This document shows, piece after piece, positions 9,760-19,715 of a DNA stretch of 64,000 nt. A program made the position numbers and the translations under genes. Source of the DNA: Pseudomonas sp. UMAB-08. GTDB taxonomy: Bacteria; Pseudomonadota; Gammaproteobacteria; Pseudomonadales; Pseudomonadaceae. The stretch spans positions 299,033 to 363,032 of the forward strand of contig NZ_LT607416.1 in NCBI RefSeq assembly GCF_900095225.1, read 5' to 3'. Numbering within the stretch: position 1 is the stretch's first letter; each line of letters begins with the position of its first letter. The notes beneath the pieces were generated by a model, which saw only the letters and a program-made list of their open reading frames with translations, did not search any database and was not told the origin of the DNA.

Positions 9760-12700
9760 ATGTTGATCCTGCGCGGTGCTCCTGCCCTTTCTGCCTTCCG
9801 CCACAGCAAATTACTTGAGCAACTGAAACAAAAAGTTTCAGCTGTCAGTGGCTTGTACGCTGAATTCGCCCACTTCGCTGAGGTCACTGGCGTTCTGACC
9901 GATGAAGAACAGCAGGTCCTTGCCCGCCTTCTGAAATACGGCCCGAGTGTGCCGGTTCAAGAGCCGGCCGGTCGACTGTTCCTGGTGTTGCCGCGTTTTG
10001 GCACTATTTCACCCTGGTCGAGCAAGGCCAGCGATATTGCCCGCAACTGCGGTCTGGCAAAAATTCAGCGCCTTGAGCGCGGTATCGCTTTCTATGTAGA
10101 AGGCCAGTTCAGCGACGTCGAAGCCGAGCTGATTGCTGACGCTCTGCATGACCGCATGACGCAGCTGGTGTTGGGCACGCTGGAACAGGCCGCCGGTCTG
10201 TTCCGCCATGCCGAACCCAAGCCGCTGACGGCCATCGATGTTCTGGGTGGCGGTCGCGTCGCGCTGGAAAAAGCCAACGTCGAGCTGGGCCTGGCCCTGG
10301 CCGATGATGAAATCGATTACTTGGTGACCAGCTTCGAGGCACTGGGGCGCAATCCTCACGACATCGAACTGATGATGTTCGCCCAGGCCAACTCTGAGCA
10401 TTGCCGCCACAAAATCTTCAATGCCAGCTGGGATATCGACGGCCAGAACCAGGAAAAAAGCCTGTTCGGCATGATCAAGAACACCTTCCAGATGCATGGC
10501 GAAGGTGTCCTCTCTGCCTATAAGGACAACGCCGCGGTCATCGAAGGCCCGGTGGCGGGTCGTTTCTTCCCGAACCCTGAAACCCGTCAGTACGGCGCGG
10601 TGCAGGAGCCGGTGCACATCTTGATGAAGGTCGAGACCCACAACCACCCAACCGCGATTGCTCCGTTCCCGGGCGCCTCTACCGGCTCCGGCGGCGAGAT
10701 TCGTGACGAAGGTGCAACCGGTCGCGGCGCCAAGCCAAAAGCCGGCCTGACCGGTTTTACCGTGTCGAACCTGCTGATTCCCGGTTTTGAACAGCCGTGG
10801 GAAGTGCCGTACGGCAAACCCGAGCGCATCGTGACGGCGCTGGACATCATGCTTGAAGGCCCGCTGGGCGGCGCGGCGTTCAACAACGAATTTGGACGTC
10901 CGGCCCTGACCGGTTACTTCCGCACCTTCGAACAATCGATCAGCACCCCGCACGGTGATGAAGTCCGTGGTTACCACAAGCCGATCATGCTGGCTGGCGG
11001 TATGGGCAACATCCGTGACGAACACGTGCAGAAAGCCGAGATCACTGTCGGCTCCAAGCTGATCGTGCTCGGCGGTCCGGCCATGTTGATCGGTCTGGGT
11101 GGCGGTGCCGCGTCGTCGATGGCGACCGGCACCAGCTCGGCGGATCTGGATTTTGCTTCGGTTCAGCGTGAAAACCCTGAAATGGAGCGTCGCTGTCAGG
11201 AAGTGATCGACCGTTGCTGGCAGTTGGGCGATCAAAACCCGATCAGCTTCATCCATGACGTCGGCGCGGGCGGTCTGTCCAACGCCTTCCCGGAACTGGT
11301 CAACGATGGCGGGCGTGGCGGTCGTTTCGAGCTGCGCAACATTCCAAATGACGAGCCGGGCATGGCCCCGCTGGAAATCTGGAGCAACGAATCACAAGAA
11401 CGTTATGTGATGGCGGTTGGCGCTGCAGATTTCGAGCGCTTCAAAGCCATTTGCGAACGTGAGCGTTGCCCGTTTGCCGTCGTCGGTGAAGCCACTGCCG
11501 AGCCGCAACTGACGGTGACCGACAGCCACTTCGGCAACAGCCCGGTGGACATGCCGCTGGAAGTGCTGCTGGGCAAGGCGCCGCGCATGCACCGTTCGGC
11601 GACTCGCGAAAGCGAACTGGGCGATGATTTCGACCCGAGCACCCTGGAGATCGACGAGTGTGTGCAGCGCGTTCTGCATCACCCGGCCGTCGCCAGCAAA
11701 AGCTTCCTGATCACCATCGGTGACCGGACCATCACCGGTCTGGTTGCTCGTGATCAAATGGTGGGTCCGTGGCAAGTGCCCGTGGCCGACTGTGCCGTGA
11801 CGGCCACCAGCTTCGATGTGAACACCGGTGAAGCCATGGCCATGGGCGAGCGTACGCCGCTGGCACTGCTGGATGCTCCGGCGTCCGGGCGCATGGCGAT
11901 TGGCGAAACCCTGACCAACATCGTTGCTTCGCGTATTGCGAAAATTTCCGACATCAAACTGTCGGCCAACTGGATGTCCGCTGCCGGTCACCCCGGTGAA
12001 GACGCACGTTTGTATGACACCGTGAAAGCGGTCGGCATGGAGCTGTGCCCTGAACTGGGTATCACCATCCCGGTGGGCAAGGACTCGATGTCCATGAAAA
12101 CCCAGTGGCGCGATGAAGGTACCGAGAAGAGCGTGACGTCGCCGCTGTCGTTGATCGTGACCGGCTTTGCCCCGGTGGTCGACATCCGCCAGACCCTGAC
12201 GCCAGAGCTGCGCATGGACAAGGGCGAAACCGACCTGATCCTGATCGATCTGGGCCGTGGTCAGAACCGCATGGGCGCCTCGATTCTCGCCCAGGTTCAC
12301 GGCAAGCTGGGTCGTGTTGCACCCGACGTGGACGATGCTGAAGACCTCAAGGCGTTCTTCGCCGTGATCCAGGGCCTGAATGCTGACGGCCTCTTGCTGG
12401 CTTATCACGACCGTTCCGACGGTGGCCTGTTGGTCACCGCTCTCGAAATGGCCTTCGCCGGCCACTGCGGTTTGAACCTGTACTTAGACAGCCTGGCAGA
12501 AACCTCCGCCGAGCTGGCAGCCATCCTGTTCAACGAAGAGCTGGGCGCAGTGATTCAGGTTCACCAGGATGATACGCCGGAGGTGCTTGCACAGTTCAGC
12601 GCGGCCGGGCTTCAGGATTGCGTCGCGGTCATCGGTCAGCCGGTGAACAACGATGAAGTGGCGATCAGCTTCAACGGTGATTCGGTGTTTGCCGGTCAAC

Positions 12701-13656
12701 GTCGTTCGCTGCAACGTCAGTGGGCCGAAACCAGTTATCAAATCCAGCGTCTGCGTGACAACGTCGAATGCGCCGAACAAGAGTTCGATGTACTGCTCGA
12801 AGAAGACAACCCTGGCCTGAGCGTCAAGCTGGGCTTCGACGTGAACGAAAACATCAGCGCGCCGTACATCAAGAAAGGCATTCGTCCGCAAGTGGCGGTC
12901 CTGCGTGAGCAGGGCGTCAACGGTCAGGTCGAGATGGCGGCGGCGTTCGATCGCGCCGGCTTCAACGCCATCGACGTGCACATGAGCGATATTCTCGCCG
13001 GTAGCGTCGATCTGAATGAGTTCAAAGGTCTGGTGGCCTGCGGTGGTTTCTCCTACGGCGACGTGCTCGGCGCGGGCGAAGGCTGGGCCAAGTCGGCCCT
13101 GTTCAACAGTCGCGCGCGGGATGCTTTCCAGAGCTTCTTCGAGCGTCAGGACAGCTTCACCCTTGGCGTGTGTAACGGTTGCCAGATGTTGTCCAACCTT
13201 CGCGAACTGGTTCCAGGCAGCGAGTTCTGGCCTCACTTCGTGCGCAACCGCTCCGAGCAGTTCGAAGCACGGGTAGCGATGGTTCAGGTTCAGGAATCAG
13301 CGTCGATCTTCCTCCAGGGTATGGCCGGTTCGCGTATGCCGATCGCCATTGCTCACGGTGAGGGTCTGGCTGAATTCCGCAACGAAGACGCGTTGCTTGA
13401 AGCTGATGTGTCCGGATGCGTAGCGATGCGGTTTGTCGACAACCATGGCAAGGTCACCGAAACTTACCCTGCCAACCCGAACGGTTCGCCGCGCGGGATT
13501 ACGGGTCTCACCAGCCGTGACGGCCGTGTCACCATCATGATGCCGCACCCTGAGCGTGTGTTCCGTGCCGTGCAGAACTCCTGGTGTCCGGAAGAGTGGG
13601 ATGAAGACGGTGCCTGGATGCGCATGTTCCGTAATGCGCGGGTATGGGTGAACTGA
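9760..13656 (+). CDS. purL: Phosphoribosylformylglycinamidine synthase
   Basis: Fourth step of purine synthesis: FGAR plus glutamine and ATP gives FGAM. This is the large single-chain form of 1298 residues found in gammaproteobacteria. It has an N-terminal PurS-like domain, two AIRS-like halves ([14 protein letters not shown] and the C-terminal AIRS repeat [19 protein letters not shown]), and a C-terminal glutamine amidotransferase domain with nucleophile Cys1138 (GVCNGCQ) and His1263/Glu1265 (MPHPER). A TAGAAT -10-like box lies at 9712-9717 but no good -35 was found. Confidence 0.98.
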   Translation: MLILRGAPALSAFRHSKLLEQLKQKVSAVSGLYAEFAHFAEVTGVLTDEEQQVLARLLKYGPSVPVQEPAGRLFLVLPRFGTISPWSSKASDIARNCGLAKIQRLERGIAFYVEGQFSDVEAELIADALHDRMTQLVLGTLEQAAGLFRHAEPKPLTAIDVLGGGRVALEKANVELGLALADDEIDYLVTSFEALGRNPHDIELMMFAQANSEHCRHKIFNASWDIDGQNQEKSLFGMIKNTFQMHGEGVLSAYKDNAAVIEGPVAGRFFPNPETRQYGAVQEPVHILMKVETHNHPTAIAPFPGASTGSGGEIRDEGATGRGAKPKAGLTGFTVSNLLIPGFEQPWEVPYGKPERIVTALDIMLEGPLGGAAFNNEFGRPALTGYFRTFEQSISTPHGDEVRGYHKPIMLAGGMGNIRDEHVQKAEITVGSKLIVLGGPAMLIGLGGGAASSMATGTSSADLDFASVQRENPEMERRCQEVIDRCWQLGDQNPISFIHDVGAGGLSNAFPELVNDGGRGGRFELRNIPNDEPGMAPLEIWSNESQERYVMAVGAADFERFKAICERERCPFAVVGEATAEPQLTVTDSHFGNSPVDMPLEVLLGKAPRMHRSATRESELGDDFDPSTLEIDECVQRVLHHPAVASKSFLITIGDRTITGLVARDQMVGPWQVPVADCAVTATSFDVNTGEAMAMGERTPLALLDAPASGRMAIGETLTNIVASRIAKISDIKLSANWMSAAGHPGEDARLYDTVKAVGMELCPELGITIPVGKDSMSMKTQWRDEGTEKSVTSPLSLIVTGFAPVVDIRQTLTPELRMDKGETDLILIDLGRGQNRMGASILAQVHGKLGRVAPDVDDAEDLKAFFAVIQGLNADGLLLAYHDRSDGGLLVTALEMAFAGHCGLNLYLDSLAETSAELAAILFNEELGAVIQVHQDDTPEVLAQFSAAGLQDCVAVIGQPVNNDEVAISFNGDSVFAGQRRSLQRQWAETSYQIQRLRDNVECAEQEFDVLLEEDNPGLSVKLGFDVNENISAPYIKKGIRPQVAVLREQGVNGQVEMAAAFDRAGFNAIDVHMSDILAGSVDLNEFKGLVACGGFSYGDVLGAGEGWAKSALFNSRARDAFQSFFERQDSFTLGVCNGCQMLSNLRELVPGSEFWPHFVRNRSEQFEARVAMVQVQESASIFLQGMAGSRMPIAIAHGEGLAEFRNEDALLEADVSGCVAMRFVDNHGKVTETYPANPNGSPRGITGLTSRDGRVTIMMPHPERVFRAVQNSWCPEEWDEDGAWMRMFRNARVWVN

Positions 13657-13673
13657 TAGACAAAGGTCGAGCC

Positions 13674-13985
13674 ATGTACAAGCTCAGCTTTTTCGTTCCA
13701 CCGAGCCATGTAGAGGTGGTCAAGAGTGCCGTATTCGCCGCAGGTGCCGGGCGAATCGGGGCTTACGACAACTGCTCATGGCAGGTGCTGGGTCAAGGCC
13801 AGTTTCGCCCGTTGGACGGCAGTCAGCCGTTCATCGGGCAGGCGGGCGAGATCGAGCAGGTGGAGGAATGGAAGGTGGAGCTGGTAGTGGCTGACGATTT
13901 GATCGCTCAGGCAGTGATGGCTCTAAAGCAGAGCCATCCCTATGAAACGCCAGCTTACGAAGTATGGAAGCTGGCGGATTTCTGA
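13674..13985 (+). CDS. YqfO/NIF3 C-terminal-like small protein
   Basis: A 103-residue protein matching the CutA/PII-like fold inserted into YqfO-type NIF3 proteins, with the signature SHPYETPAYEVW near its C-terminus and MYKLSFFVP at its start. It exists here as a stand-alone domain, which is common in Pseudomonas. ATG 13674 follows AAAGGTCGAGCC and lies only 17 bases after the purL stop, so co-transcription with purL is likely. Molecular function is unknown. Confidence 0.8.
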   Translation: MYKLSFFVPPSHVEVVKSAVFAAGAGRIGAYDNCSWQVLGQGQFRPLDGSQPFIGQAGEIEQVEEWKVELVVADDLIAQAVMALKQSHPYETPAYEVWKLADF

Positions 13986-14131
13986 ATCCGCTGCACCTGA
14001 GTTATGTTGCCTCTGGCCGACAGGCCGCAGGCACTGACTGGGCTGCGATGGAGGGCAAAGCCTAACCCTTTCCCCCGCATCGGCCGCAACGCCTCGCTCA
14101 ACCCTTGAGCACGGCTGCCGATCAGTACATG

Positions 14132-15337
14132 TCAAACACCCCCTTCAAGTTTACTCAAGCCTTGGCCATCCAGCGCCACGCCCCTGCAGTTTTCAGGTAC
14201 CGCGCCGGTTTCGTTGCTCGGTGACTGTTCGCGGCCCGGTGTTTTCAGGTGGAAGTGTCGGATGCAGTAGTCGAATGCCACGTAGTACACGACGGCATAG
14301 GCCAGTCCCAGCGGGAAAATCATCCAGCCGTTGGTGGACTCACCCCAGCCCAGCACCATATCGATCGCGCCGCCAGAGAAGGTAAAGCCCAGGTGAATGT
14401 CGAGCAGGTTCGTCAGCGCCATCGACAGGCCTGTCAGCACTGCATGGATCAGGTACAGCAAGGGTGCGAGAAACATGAAGGTGAACTCCACGGGTTCGGT
14501 AACCCCGGTCAAAAACGAGGTCAGCGCCATGCACAGTAGAACCCCACCAATCAATTTGCGTTGGCTGGCGAGGGCGTTGCGGTACATTGCCAGGCACGCC
14601 GCAGGCAGGCCGAACATCATCATGGGAAACATGCCGGCCATGAACTGCCCGGCGTCGGGGTCGCCAGCGAAATAGCGCGCCAGATCACCTGTCACCCTGC
14701 GCCCTGTGTCCGGGTCGGTAAAGGTGCCAAACACGAACCACACCAGATTGTTCAGGATGTGATGCAGGCCGGTGACGACCAGGAGACGGTTCAGCACACC
14801 AAAGGCAAACGCGCCGACGCCGCCGCTTTCCAACATCAGCTTGCCGAGGCTGTTGATGCCGTCCTGCAAGGGCGGCCAAATCAGGCCAAATATCAGCCCC
14901 AGACCGACCGCTATCAGCCCGGTGGCGATGGGCACAAACCGTCGTCCAGCAAAAAAAGCCAGGTACTCAGGGAGTTTGATGTCACTGAATCGGTTGTACA
15001 GCGCGCCGCCCATCAGGCCGCTGATGATCCCCGCTAGCACGCCCATGTCGATCTTTGGATCAAGCACCTGGAGCGTGGAGATCATCACCAGATAGCCGAT
15101 AGCGCCCGCCAGCCCAGCGGTGCCGTTGTTGTCGCGGGCGAAACCGACGGCGATGCCAATGGCGAAGATGAGCGCCAGATTGGCGAAAATCGTGCTGCCC
15201 GCTGCGTGCATGATCGCGATGTTCAGCAGGTCGGTATCACCCAGGCGCAGCAGCAGGCCGGCAATCGGCAAGATGGCGATGGGCAGCATCAAGGCGCGGC
15301 CCAGCCTCTGTAAGCCTTCGATCAGGTGCTGGTGCAT
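14132..15337 (-). CDS. PTS N-acetylglucosamine/glucose-type EIIC permease lacking the EIIB domain
   Basis: The 401-residue protein aligns by eye with the membrane EIIC half of NagE-type sugar transporters: start LGRALMLPIAILPIAGLLLR, about ten membrane segments, and the GLHHILNN, TGVTEPVEFTF and HLGFTFSGGAIDMVLGW motifs. NagE of Pseudomonas is normally an EIIC-EIIB fusion of about 570 residues. Here the frame ends shortly after FHLKTPGREQ with an unrelated 30-residue tail, and no EIIB cysteine motif (CxTRLR) is found in it or in the next 146 bases. EI, HPr and EIIA partners are also not in the window. AAGGAG precedes the ATG, so translation is likely. It is either a truncated relic or a permease that borrows EIIB from elsewhere. 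Confidence 0.8.
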   Translation of the reverse strand: MHQHLIEGLQRLGRALMLPIAILPIAGLLLRLGDTDLLNIAIMHAAGSTIFANLALIFAIGIAVGFARDNNGTAGLAGAIGYLVMISTLQVLDPKIDMGVLAGIISGLMGGALYNRFSDIKLPEYLAFFAGRRFVPIATGLIAVGLGLIFGLIWPPLQDGINSLGKLMLESGGVGAFAFGVLNRLLVVTGLHHILNNLVWFVFGTFTDPDTGRRVTGDLARYFAGDPDAGQFMAGMFPMMMFGLPAACLAMYRNALASQRKLIGGVLLCMALTSFLTGVTEPVEFTFMFLAPLLYLIHAVLTGLSMALTNLLDIHLGFTFSGGAIDMVLGWGESTNGWMIFPLGLAYAVVYYVAFDYCIRHFHLKTPGREQSPSNETGAVPENCRGVALDGQGLSKLEGGV

Positions 15338-15637
15338 GGTATTGCTCCTTATTGCGATGCATGGCGCTGTTCTCGCAGAGTGGGTGCGGGTGACGTTGCT
15401 CAGGTAGCAGCACGCAAACTCCGGGAACGATCAACCATCACGCAATCAGCCCTGCTCCCGGTTTGCAAGCGCCCACACGCTTCCAGACCCAGATAATCGG
15501 CGGGGCATTGAAACGGTCGCAAAGGCCGGGTGGTGGCTGATCTGGGCGCGCAGGAAGGCCTTTCCGGCCTTATCGCAGGATGGCGGGGGTGCTGAGTCGG
15601 GTGGGACCAGAGTGGAAACGGTGTCGATCAAAAATGA
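15338..15637. other. 300-base gene-free interval with one REP element
   Basis: Holds the leader of the EIIC gene (AAGGAG ribosome site near 15345-15350 on the minus strand) and, at 15551-15594, a REP-like sequence. No credible coding frame on either strand and no terminator with a T run was seen. Confidence 0.6.
15551..15594. repeat. REP-like element
   Basis: Contains GGAAGGCCTTTCCGGCCTT followed by ATCGCAGGATGGCGGG, sharing the core GGCC-TTCCGGCCTTATCGCAG with the elements at 45855-45905 and 47388-47441. Intergenic, between the EIIC and L,D-transpeptidase genes. Confidence 0.6.
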
Positions 15638-16201
15638 TCAGGGACGGATTTCGACCATGGTGCCGTCTTTGACCAGGTCCCAGAGCTCGCGCATGTCGGT
15701 GTTTCTCATGGCGATGCAGCCGTCGGTCCAGTCCAGGGTCTGGAAATACCACTCCGGGTAATCATCGTTGACCGGCGTACCGTGGATCATGATCATGCTG
15801 CCCGGGTTGACGCCTTCGCGTCGGGCGCGCGCCGAGTCGCTGATATTCGGGTAGGAGATATGCATCGACAGGTTGTAACTGTCGCTGACCTTGCGCCAGT
15901 CCAGCCAGTAGAGACCTTCCGGGGTGCGCTTGTCGCCTTCTCGAAGCTTTTGCCCCTTGGGTACTTTGCCCAGCGAGATGCGGTAGGTCTTGAGTGGCTC
16001 GCCTTCGCTGATCAACTGCAGTTGATGTGCAGACTTCAGGATCAGTACTTTATCGATGCTTTTAGCAGCGATGCTCTGCGTGTTGATGACTGTTCCACCG
16101 ATGAACTTCTGTTCACTGCCCTTGGGCAGTCTGGTTTCGGTGAATGCAGCTTGAGACAGCGGAACGACGCAACTACACAAAAGGGCAAGCAACCAACGCA
16201 T
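15638..16201 (-). CDS. Periplasmic L,D-transpeptidase family protein
   Basis: A 187-residue YkuD-family protein. L,D-transpeptidases form 3-3 crosslinks in peptidoglycan or attach lipoproteins to it. A Sec signal (MRWLLALLCSCVVPLSQA) is followed by the YkuD domain with His140 (MIHGTP) and catalytic Cys162 (WTDGCIAM), the complete active-site pattern. The frame extends 7 codons upstream, but ATG 16201 puts a basic residue directly before the hydrophobic signal and is preferred. It stands alone, close to the following Nudix gene on the same strand. Confidence 0.85.
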   Translation of the reverse strand: MRWLLALLCSCVVPLSQAAFTETRLPKGSEQKFIGGTVINTQSIAAKSIDKVLILKSAHQLQLISEGEPLKTYRISLGKVPKGQKLREGDKRTPEGLYWLDWRKVSDSYNLSMHISYPNISDSARARREGVNPGSMIMIHGTPVNDDYPEWYFQTLDWTDGCIAMRNTDMRELWDLVKDGTMVEIRP

Positions 16202-16259
16202 CGAAACGGTATCCCTGAGCAATGTATGGGTAGCGCTACACGCGCTACCGGCGGAGTAA

Positions 16260-16811
16260 CTAGGTCTTTTTTATCTGCTGCGACGGTGTCAGGGACTCAG
16301 TTCGCACTGGGTAAACCTGCTGGATCCGGTCGGCAAAGAAGCATTCTAAGGTACGCTTTACCGTCATGAAAGCCAGCTCTGACCATGGAATGTCTGCCTC
16401 GTCGAAAAGCCGGACCTCCAGGCTCTCGACCCCGGCAGCAAATTCCAGATCTACCAGCTCGGCGCGATAAAACACGTGAACCTGACTGATGTGCGGCACA
16501 TCGACCAGCATGTACAGGCTCAGGTTGCGCAGCGTGGCGCAGGCTTCTTCCACCGTTTCGCGGCGGGCGGCCTGTTCGACCGTTTCCCCGTTTTCCATGA
16601 AACCGGCCGGTAAGGTCCAGTACCCCATGCGCGGCTCGATGGCGCGACGGCATAGAAGCACCTGCGTGCCCCAGATCGGCAGGCACCCGGCGACGATATT
16701 AGGGTTCTGATAATGGACGGTCTGGCAACGCTCGCAGACGTAACGTAAGCGGCTATCGCCCTCGGGGATGCGCTGAACGACCGGGTTGCCGCACTGGCTG
16801 CAGAATTTCAT
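16260..16811 (-). CDS. Zinc-ribbon Nudix hydrolase
   Basis: A 183-residue hydrolase. An N-terminal zinc ribbon (Cys4, Cys7, Cys26, Cys29) precedes a Nudix domain with box from Gly70 (GFMENGETVEQAARRETVEEA). The glycine normally found near the end of the box is Cys91 here, a mild deviation; the metal-binding RETVEEA core is intact. The zinc ribbon resembles that of NudC-like NADH pyrophosphatases, but the protein is too short for NudC, so the nucleotide substrate is not known. Confidence 0.85.
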   Translation of the reverse strand: MKFCSQCGNPVVQRIPEGDSRLRYVCERCQTVHYQNPNIVAGCLPIWGTQVLLCRRAIEPRMGYWTLPAGFMENGETVEQAARRETVEEACATLRNLSLYMLVDVPHISQVHVFYRAELVDLEFAAGVESLEVRLFDEADIPWSELAFMTVKRTLECFFADRIQQVYPVRTESLTPSQQIKKT

Positions 16812-16980
16812 ACTGAACGTCGATTCCTGAAATCAGCCGCTATCTTGGCGTGCCGCACCGGGGTCGGCAAGCTGAGCTTGCACAAGCAGGTCCAATCAGT
16901 TGCCGGGTTGTCCTACAAGGGGTTGGGCGCATCGCCGCTTTGGTGCATTATGCCAGGTAGGCAACAGATCGAGATTTCCC

Positions 16981-17580
16981 ATGCTGGACGAGCTACTTCG
17001 CCGTGTAAGCAGTCATACGCCGCGTACTCTGGAAACGGATCGACGTTTCCCCGAGGCCGCTGTCCTAGTGCCCATCACCCGGAGTGATGAGCCAGAGTTG
17101 ATTCTGACCCTGCGCGCCAGCGGGCTGTCGACCCATGGCGGCGAAGTCGCCTTCCCTGGTGGACGACGTGATCCTGAAGACCCGGACCTGATTTTTACGG
17201 CCTTGCGTGAGGCCGAGGAAGAAATCGGTCTGCCGCCAGGTCTGGTCGAGGTGATCGGCCCGCTCAGTCCGTTGATCTCTTTGCACGGAATCAGGGTCAC
17301 GCCTTACGTCGGCATCATTCCTGACTTCGTCGAGTACCAGGCAAACGATGCCGAGATTGCAGCCGTCTTCAGCGTGCCGCTGGCGTTCTTTCGCGAGGAC
17401 CCGCGTGAGCACACTCACCGTATCGATTACCAGGGTCGCAGTTGGTATGTGCCCAGCTATCGTTTCGGTGAATTCAAGATCTGGGGCCTGACAGCGATCA
17501 TGATCGTCGAGCTGGTCAATGTCCTGTACGACGCCGACATCAGCCTGCACAAACCGCCTGAGCGTTTCATCAATATTTGA
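16981..17580 (+). CDS. CoA pyrophosphatase-type Nudix hydrolase
   Basis: A 199-residue Nudix protein of the NudL/CoA-pyrophosphatase type, which cleaves CoA to phosphopantetheine and 3',5'-ADP. The Nudix box runs from Gly60-Gly61 through REAEEEIGL (76-84), preceded by the CoA-type motif [13 protein letters not shown]. The reading frame is open upstream to 16900, but ATG 16981 gives the family start MLDELLRRV. First gene of a likely three-gene unit with the carbonic anhydrase-like and DUF1289 genes. Confidence 0.87.
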   Translation: MLDELLRRVSSHTPRTLETDRRFPEAAVLVPITRSDEPELILTLRASGLSTHGGEVAFPGGRRDPEDPDLIFTALREAEEEIGLPPGLVEVIGPLSPLISLHGIRVTPYVGIIPDFVEYQANDAEIAAVFSVPLAFFREDPREHTHRIDYQGRSWYVPSYRFGEFKIWGLTAIMIVELVNVLYDADISLHKPPERFINI

Positions 17581-17617
17581 TACTTACCCCCGGCCGGCGC
17601 GCCATGAGGAAAACACT

Positions 17618-18142
17618 ATGAAATATCGCTTGGGGGATTCCCATGTCGAGACTCATCCGCAAAGCTGGGTTGCGCCTACTGCCACCCTGATTGGCAAGGT
17701 CAAGCTCGAAGCCGGTGCCAGCGTTTGGTTTGGCGCCGTATTGCGTGGCGACAACGAGCTGATCCATATCGGTGAGAACAGTAACGTCCAAGATGGCACC
17801 GTGATGCACACCGACATGGGGTCGCCCCTGACCATCGGCAAAAACGTCACTATCGGCCATAACGTCATGCTCCACGGCTGCACCGTGGGCGATTGCAGCC
17901 TGATCGGCATCAACTCGGTCATCCTTAACGGTGCGAAGATCGGCAACTATTGCATCATCGGCGCCAACTCGCTGATTGGCGAGGGCAAGGAAATCCCCGA
18001 CGGCTCGCTGGTCATGGGTTCGCCTGGCAAAGTGGTACGTGAACTGACTGACGCGCAGAAAAGAATGCTCGAGGCCAGCGCTGCGCATTATGTGCACAAC
18101 GCCCAGCGCTATGCGCGTGATCTGGCCCCGCAGGAAGACTGA
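17618..18142 (+). CDS. Gamma-carbonic anhydrase family protein
   Basis: A 174-residue left-handed beta-helix protein of the CaiE/PaaY/YrdA family. Hexapeptide repeats ([35 protein letters not shown]) run through the middle, and the three zinc ligands His64, His81 and His86 are all present. Many members have weak or no carbonic anhydrase activity, so the catalytic role is an inference. GAGGA lies seven bases before ATG 17618. The stop TGA overlaps the next ATG by one base. Confidence 0.9.
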   Translation: MKYRLGDSHVETHPQSWVAPTATLIGKVKLEAGASVWFGAVLRGDNELIHIGENSNVQDGTVMHTDMGSPLTIGKNVTIGHNVMLHGCTVGDCSLIGINSVILNGAKIGNYCIIGANSLIGEGKEIPDGSLVMGSPGKVVRELTDAQKRMLEASAAHYVHNAQRYARDLAPQED

Positions 18143-18354
18143 TGAGCGTCGAGCGACCGGTTGCTTCGCCGTGTGTGAATATTTGCGCGCTGGACGAGGC
18201 AGACATCTGCCTGGGCTGCCAGCGCACCGTTGAGGAAATCACCCGTTGGAGTCGCATGGATAACGCAGAGCGCCGTGTGGTGCTTGGGCGCTGCCATGAG
18301 CGAGCGCGGGACAGCGGCATGCTGTGGACGGTGGGTGTGAAAACCACCCTTTGA
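18142..18354 (+). CDS. DUF1289 small cysteine-rich protein
   Basis: A 70-residue protein with the DUF1289 pattern SPCVNICALDEADICLGCQRT-EEI-RW, four cysteines that may bind a metal. Its start overlaps the stop of the carbonic anhydrase-like gene (TGATG), so it is translationally coupled. Function is unknown. Confidence 0.85.
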   Translation: MSVERPVASPCVNICALDEADICLGCQRTVEEITRWSRMDNAERRVVLGRCHERARDSGMLWTVGVKTTL

Positions 18355-18361
18355 TTCTGGC

Positions 18362-18384
18362 GCCCCGCTTTTTCGGGACGGGGC
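18362..18384. terminator. Weak stem-loop after the DUF1289 gene
   Basis: GCCCCG (18362-18367) and CGGGGC (18379-18384) can pair across an 11-base loop, eight bases after the stop. There is no T run after it, so intrinsic termination is uncertain. Confidence 0.35.
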
Positions 18385-18485
18385 CCAAGTGATCGGCTTC
18401 GTGGTAAATTGCGCGCCTTTCTTCTCCCCATGAGTCGCCCACCAATGGCGGACTGACTCGATGATCTGCTCCACGAGGACCTGAG

Positions 18486-19667
18486 ATGACTCAAATCGGA
18501 ACGCCACTGTCGCCTACCGCGACGCGCGTATTGCTCTGCGGTTGCGGCGAGCTTGGCAAGGAAGTGGTGATCGAACTGCAACGCCTGGGCGTCGAAGTGA
18601 TCGCTGTTGACCGTTACGCCAACGCGCCGGCCATGCAGGTCGCGCATCGTAGTCATGTGATCAACATGCTCGATGGCGCAGCCTTGCGCGCAGTGATCGA
18701 GGCCGAGAAGCCGCATTACATCGTCCCGGAAATCGAAGCCATTGCGACCGCGACCCTGGTCGAGCTGGAGTCCGAAGGTTTCACCGTGATCCCGACTGCC
18801 CGGGCTGCTCTGTTGACGATGAACCGCGAAGGCATTCGTCGTCTGGCCGCTGAAGAGCTGGATCTGCCGACTTCGCCGTATCACTTCGCCGACACCTTTG
18901 AAGACTACCGTCAGGCGGTTGAAAACCTCGGTTTTCCGTGCGTGGTCAAGCCGGTGATGAGTTCGTCGGGTAAAGGCCAGAGCCTGCTCAAAAGCACAGG
19001 CGACGTGCAAGCTGCCTGGGATTACGCGCAGGAAGGTGGCCGTGCCGGTAAAGGTCGGGTGATCATCGAGGGGTTCATCGATTTCGATTATGAAATCACC
19101 CTGCTGACCGTGCGCCATATTGGCGGCACTACCTTCTGCGCGCCGGTCGGGCATCGTCAGGAGAAGGGCGACTATCAGGAATCCTGGCAGCCGCAGGTCA
19201 TGAGCCCGGTTGCTTTGGCTGAGTCCGAGCGGGTTGCACGCGCCGTGACCGAGGCCTTGGGTGGCCGTGGCCTGTTTGGCGTCGAGTTGTTCATCAAGGG
19301 CGATCAGGTCTGGTTCAGCGAAGTCTCGCCGCGTCCGCATGACACTGGACTGGTGACCCTGATCTCTCAGGATCTGTCGCAGTTCGCGCTGCATGCGCGG
19401 GCGATCCTCGGCCTGCCGATCCCCTTGATCCGTCAGTTCGGACCCTCGGCTTCGGCAGTGATTCTGGTGGAAGGCAAATCCACGCAAACCAGTTTCGCCA
19501 ACCTGGGTGCTGCCTTGAGCGAACCCGACACCGCGCTGCGCCTGTTCGGCAAGCCGGAAGTCAACGGTCAGCGGCGCATGGGTGTAGCCTTGGCTCGCGA
19601 CGAGACCATCGAAGCCGCCCGCGCCAAAGCGACGCGTGCGTCCAAAGCGGTGAAGGTTCAGCTATAA
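18486..19667 (+). CDS. purT: Phosphoribosylglycinamide formyltransferase 2
   Basis: ATP-grasp enzyme that makes FGAR from GAR using formate, a folate-independent alternative to PurN in the third step of purine synthesis. The 393-residue length is usual. Visible motifs are the N-terminal [12 protein letters not shown], the ATP-grasp lysine region ([16 protein letters not shown]) and the metal-binding [13 protein letters not shown]. Its product is the substrate of PurL, whose gene lies about 5 kb upstream on the same strand but in a separate unit. Confidence 0.96.
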   Translation: MTQIGTPLSPTATRVLLCGCGELGKEVVIELQRLGVEVIAVDRYANAPAMQVAHRSHVINMLDGAALRAVIEAEKPHYIVPEIEAIATATLVELESEGFTVIPTARAALLTMNREGIRRLAAEELDLPTSPYHFADTFEDYRQAVENLGFPCVVKPVMSSSGKGQSLLKSTGDVQAAWDYAQEGGRAGKGRVIIEGFIDFDYEITLLTVRHIGGTTFCAPVGHRQEKGDYQESWQPQVMSPVALAESERVARAVTEALGGRGLFGVELFIKGDQVWFSEVSPRPHDTGLVTLISQDLSQFALHARAILGLPIPLIRQFGPSASAVILVEGKSTQTSFANLGAALSEPDTALRLFGKPEVNGQRRMGVALARDETIEAARAKATRASKAVKVQL

Positions 19668-19682
19668 CTGCAACTGCAGCTG

Positions 19683-19715
19683 CGAATTGCCTGGCGAGAT
19701 GCGTCAGGCAATTCG
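19683..19715. terminator. Bidirectional stem-loop between purT and the MFS pseudogene
   Basis: CGAATTGCCTG (19683-19693) and CAGGCAATTCG (19705-19715) are perfect 11-base inverted arms with an 11-base loop. It lies 16 bases after the purT stop and covers the stop codon of the convergent MFS frame. No T run is present on either side. Confidence 0.5.

Noticed and set aside
13986..14131. Remnant EIIB domain downstream of the EIIC gene
   Set aside because: All three minus-strand frames were read; none shows the EIIB cysteine motif or similarity to the expected domain.
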